This document shows, piece by piece, positions 6,800-6,807 of a DNA stretch of 6,807 bases; the stretch's first letter is position 1; the number at the start of each line of letters is the position of its first letter. Under the pieces are notes generated by a model. It made no database searches, was not told the origin of the DNA, and saw nothing but the letters and a program-made list of their open reading frames with translations. The translations under genes were made by a program, and so were the position numbers. This DNA comes from Bacteroidales bacterium (GTDB taxonomy: Bacteria > Bacteroidota > Bacteroidia > Bacteroidales > P3), in assembly GCA_017647065.1 (NCBI GenBank), contig JAGCLI010000183.1:1-6807 (forward strand). The letters are read 5' to 3'.

Positions 6800-6807
6800 G
6801 ATATGTA

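Noticed and set aside
1..6807. Mobile element, CRISPR array, prophage, defence or other new system
   Set aside because: No transposase, integrase, direct-repeat array, target-site duplication, toxin-antitoxin pair or defence domain was found on either strand. The genes are housekeeping or envelope genes in normal order and spacing.

Overview
The window looks like ordinary chromosomal DNA from a low-GC Bacteroidota bacterium, most likely of class Bacteroidia. The clues are a secreted protein ending in a type IX secretion (T9SS) sorting domain, signal peptides cleaved just before a glutamine, TAnnTTTG-type -7 promoter boxes, the absence of Shine-Dalgarno sequences, and A-rich leaders. All six genes lie on the + strand; I found no RNA gene, CRISPR array, insertion sequence or prophage part.

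Layout. Positions 1-456 hold the last 151 codons of the disaggregase ClpB, cut by the window edge. After a 60-base gap with a good Bacteroidota promoter comes glmM (517-1908), phosphoglucosamine mutase of the UDP-GlcNAc pathway. Sixteen bases later starts a 313-residue secreted T9SS cargo protein with two related beta-sandwich-like modules (1925-2866), closed by a strong terminator (2898-2945). A second unit holds a membrane-anchored family 2 glycosyltransferase (2959-3903) and, two bases after its stop, methionyl-tRNA synthetase metG with a fused tRNA-binding domain (3906-5960). A 179-base gap follows with two weak hairpins, a strong A/T-rich terminator and a -7 box. The last gene (6140-6799) is a small exported protein of unknown function.

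Functionally this is a mix of housekeeping (protein quality control, cell-wall precursor supply, translation) and envelope or surface functions (GT2, T9SS cargo, exported protein). The gene order gives no sign of one dedicated new system. The point most worth checking is the end of the last gene. It stops at the only TGA among the six genes, at a place where I recall relatives continuing by about 25-30 residues, and the eight bases after the TGA still fit that continuation. It may carry a nonsense mutation or a sequencing error. Other points are the uncharacterised two-module T9SS protein behind glmM, a terminator running almost into the glycosyltransferase start codon, and a local reversal of coding-strand GC skew over metG. 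All family assignments come from reading motifs by eye; no database search was possible.
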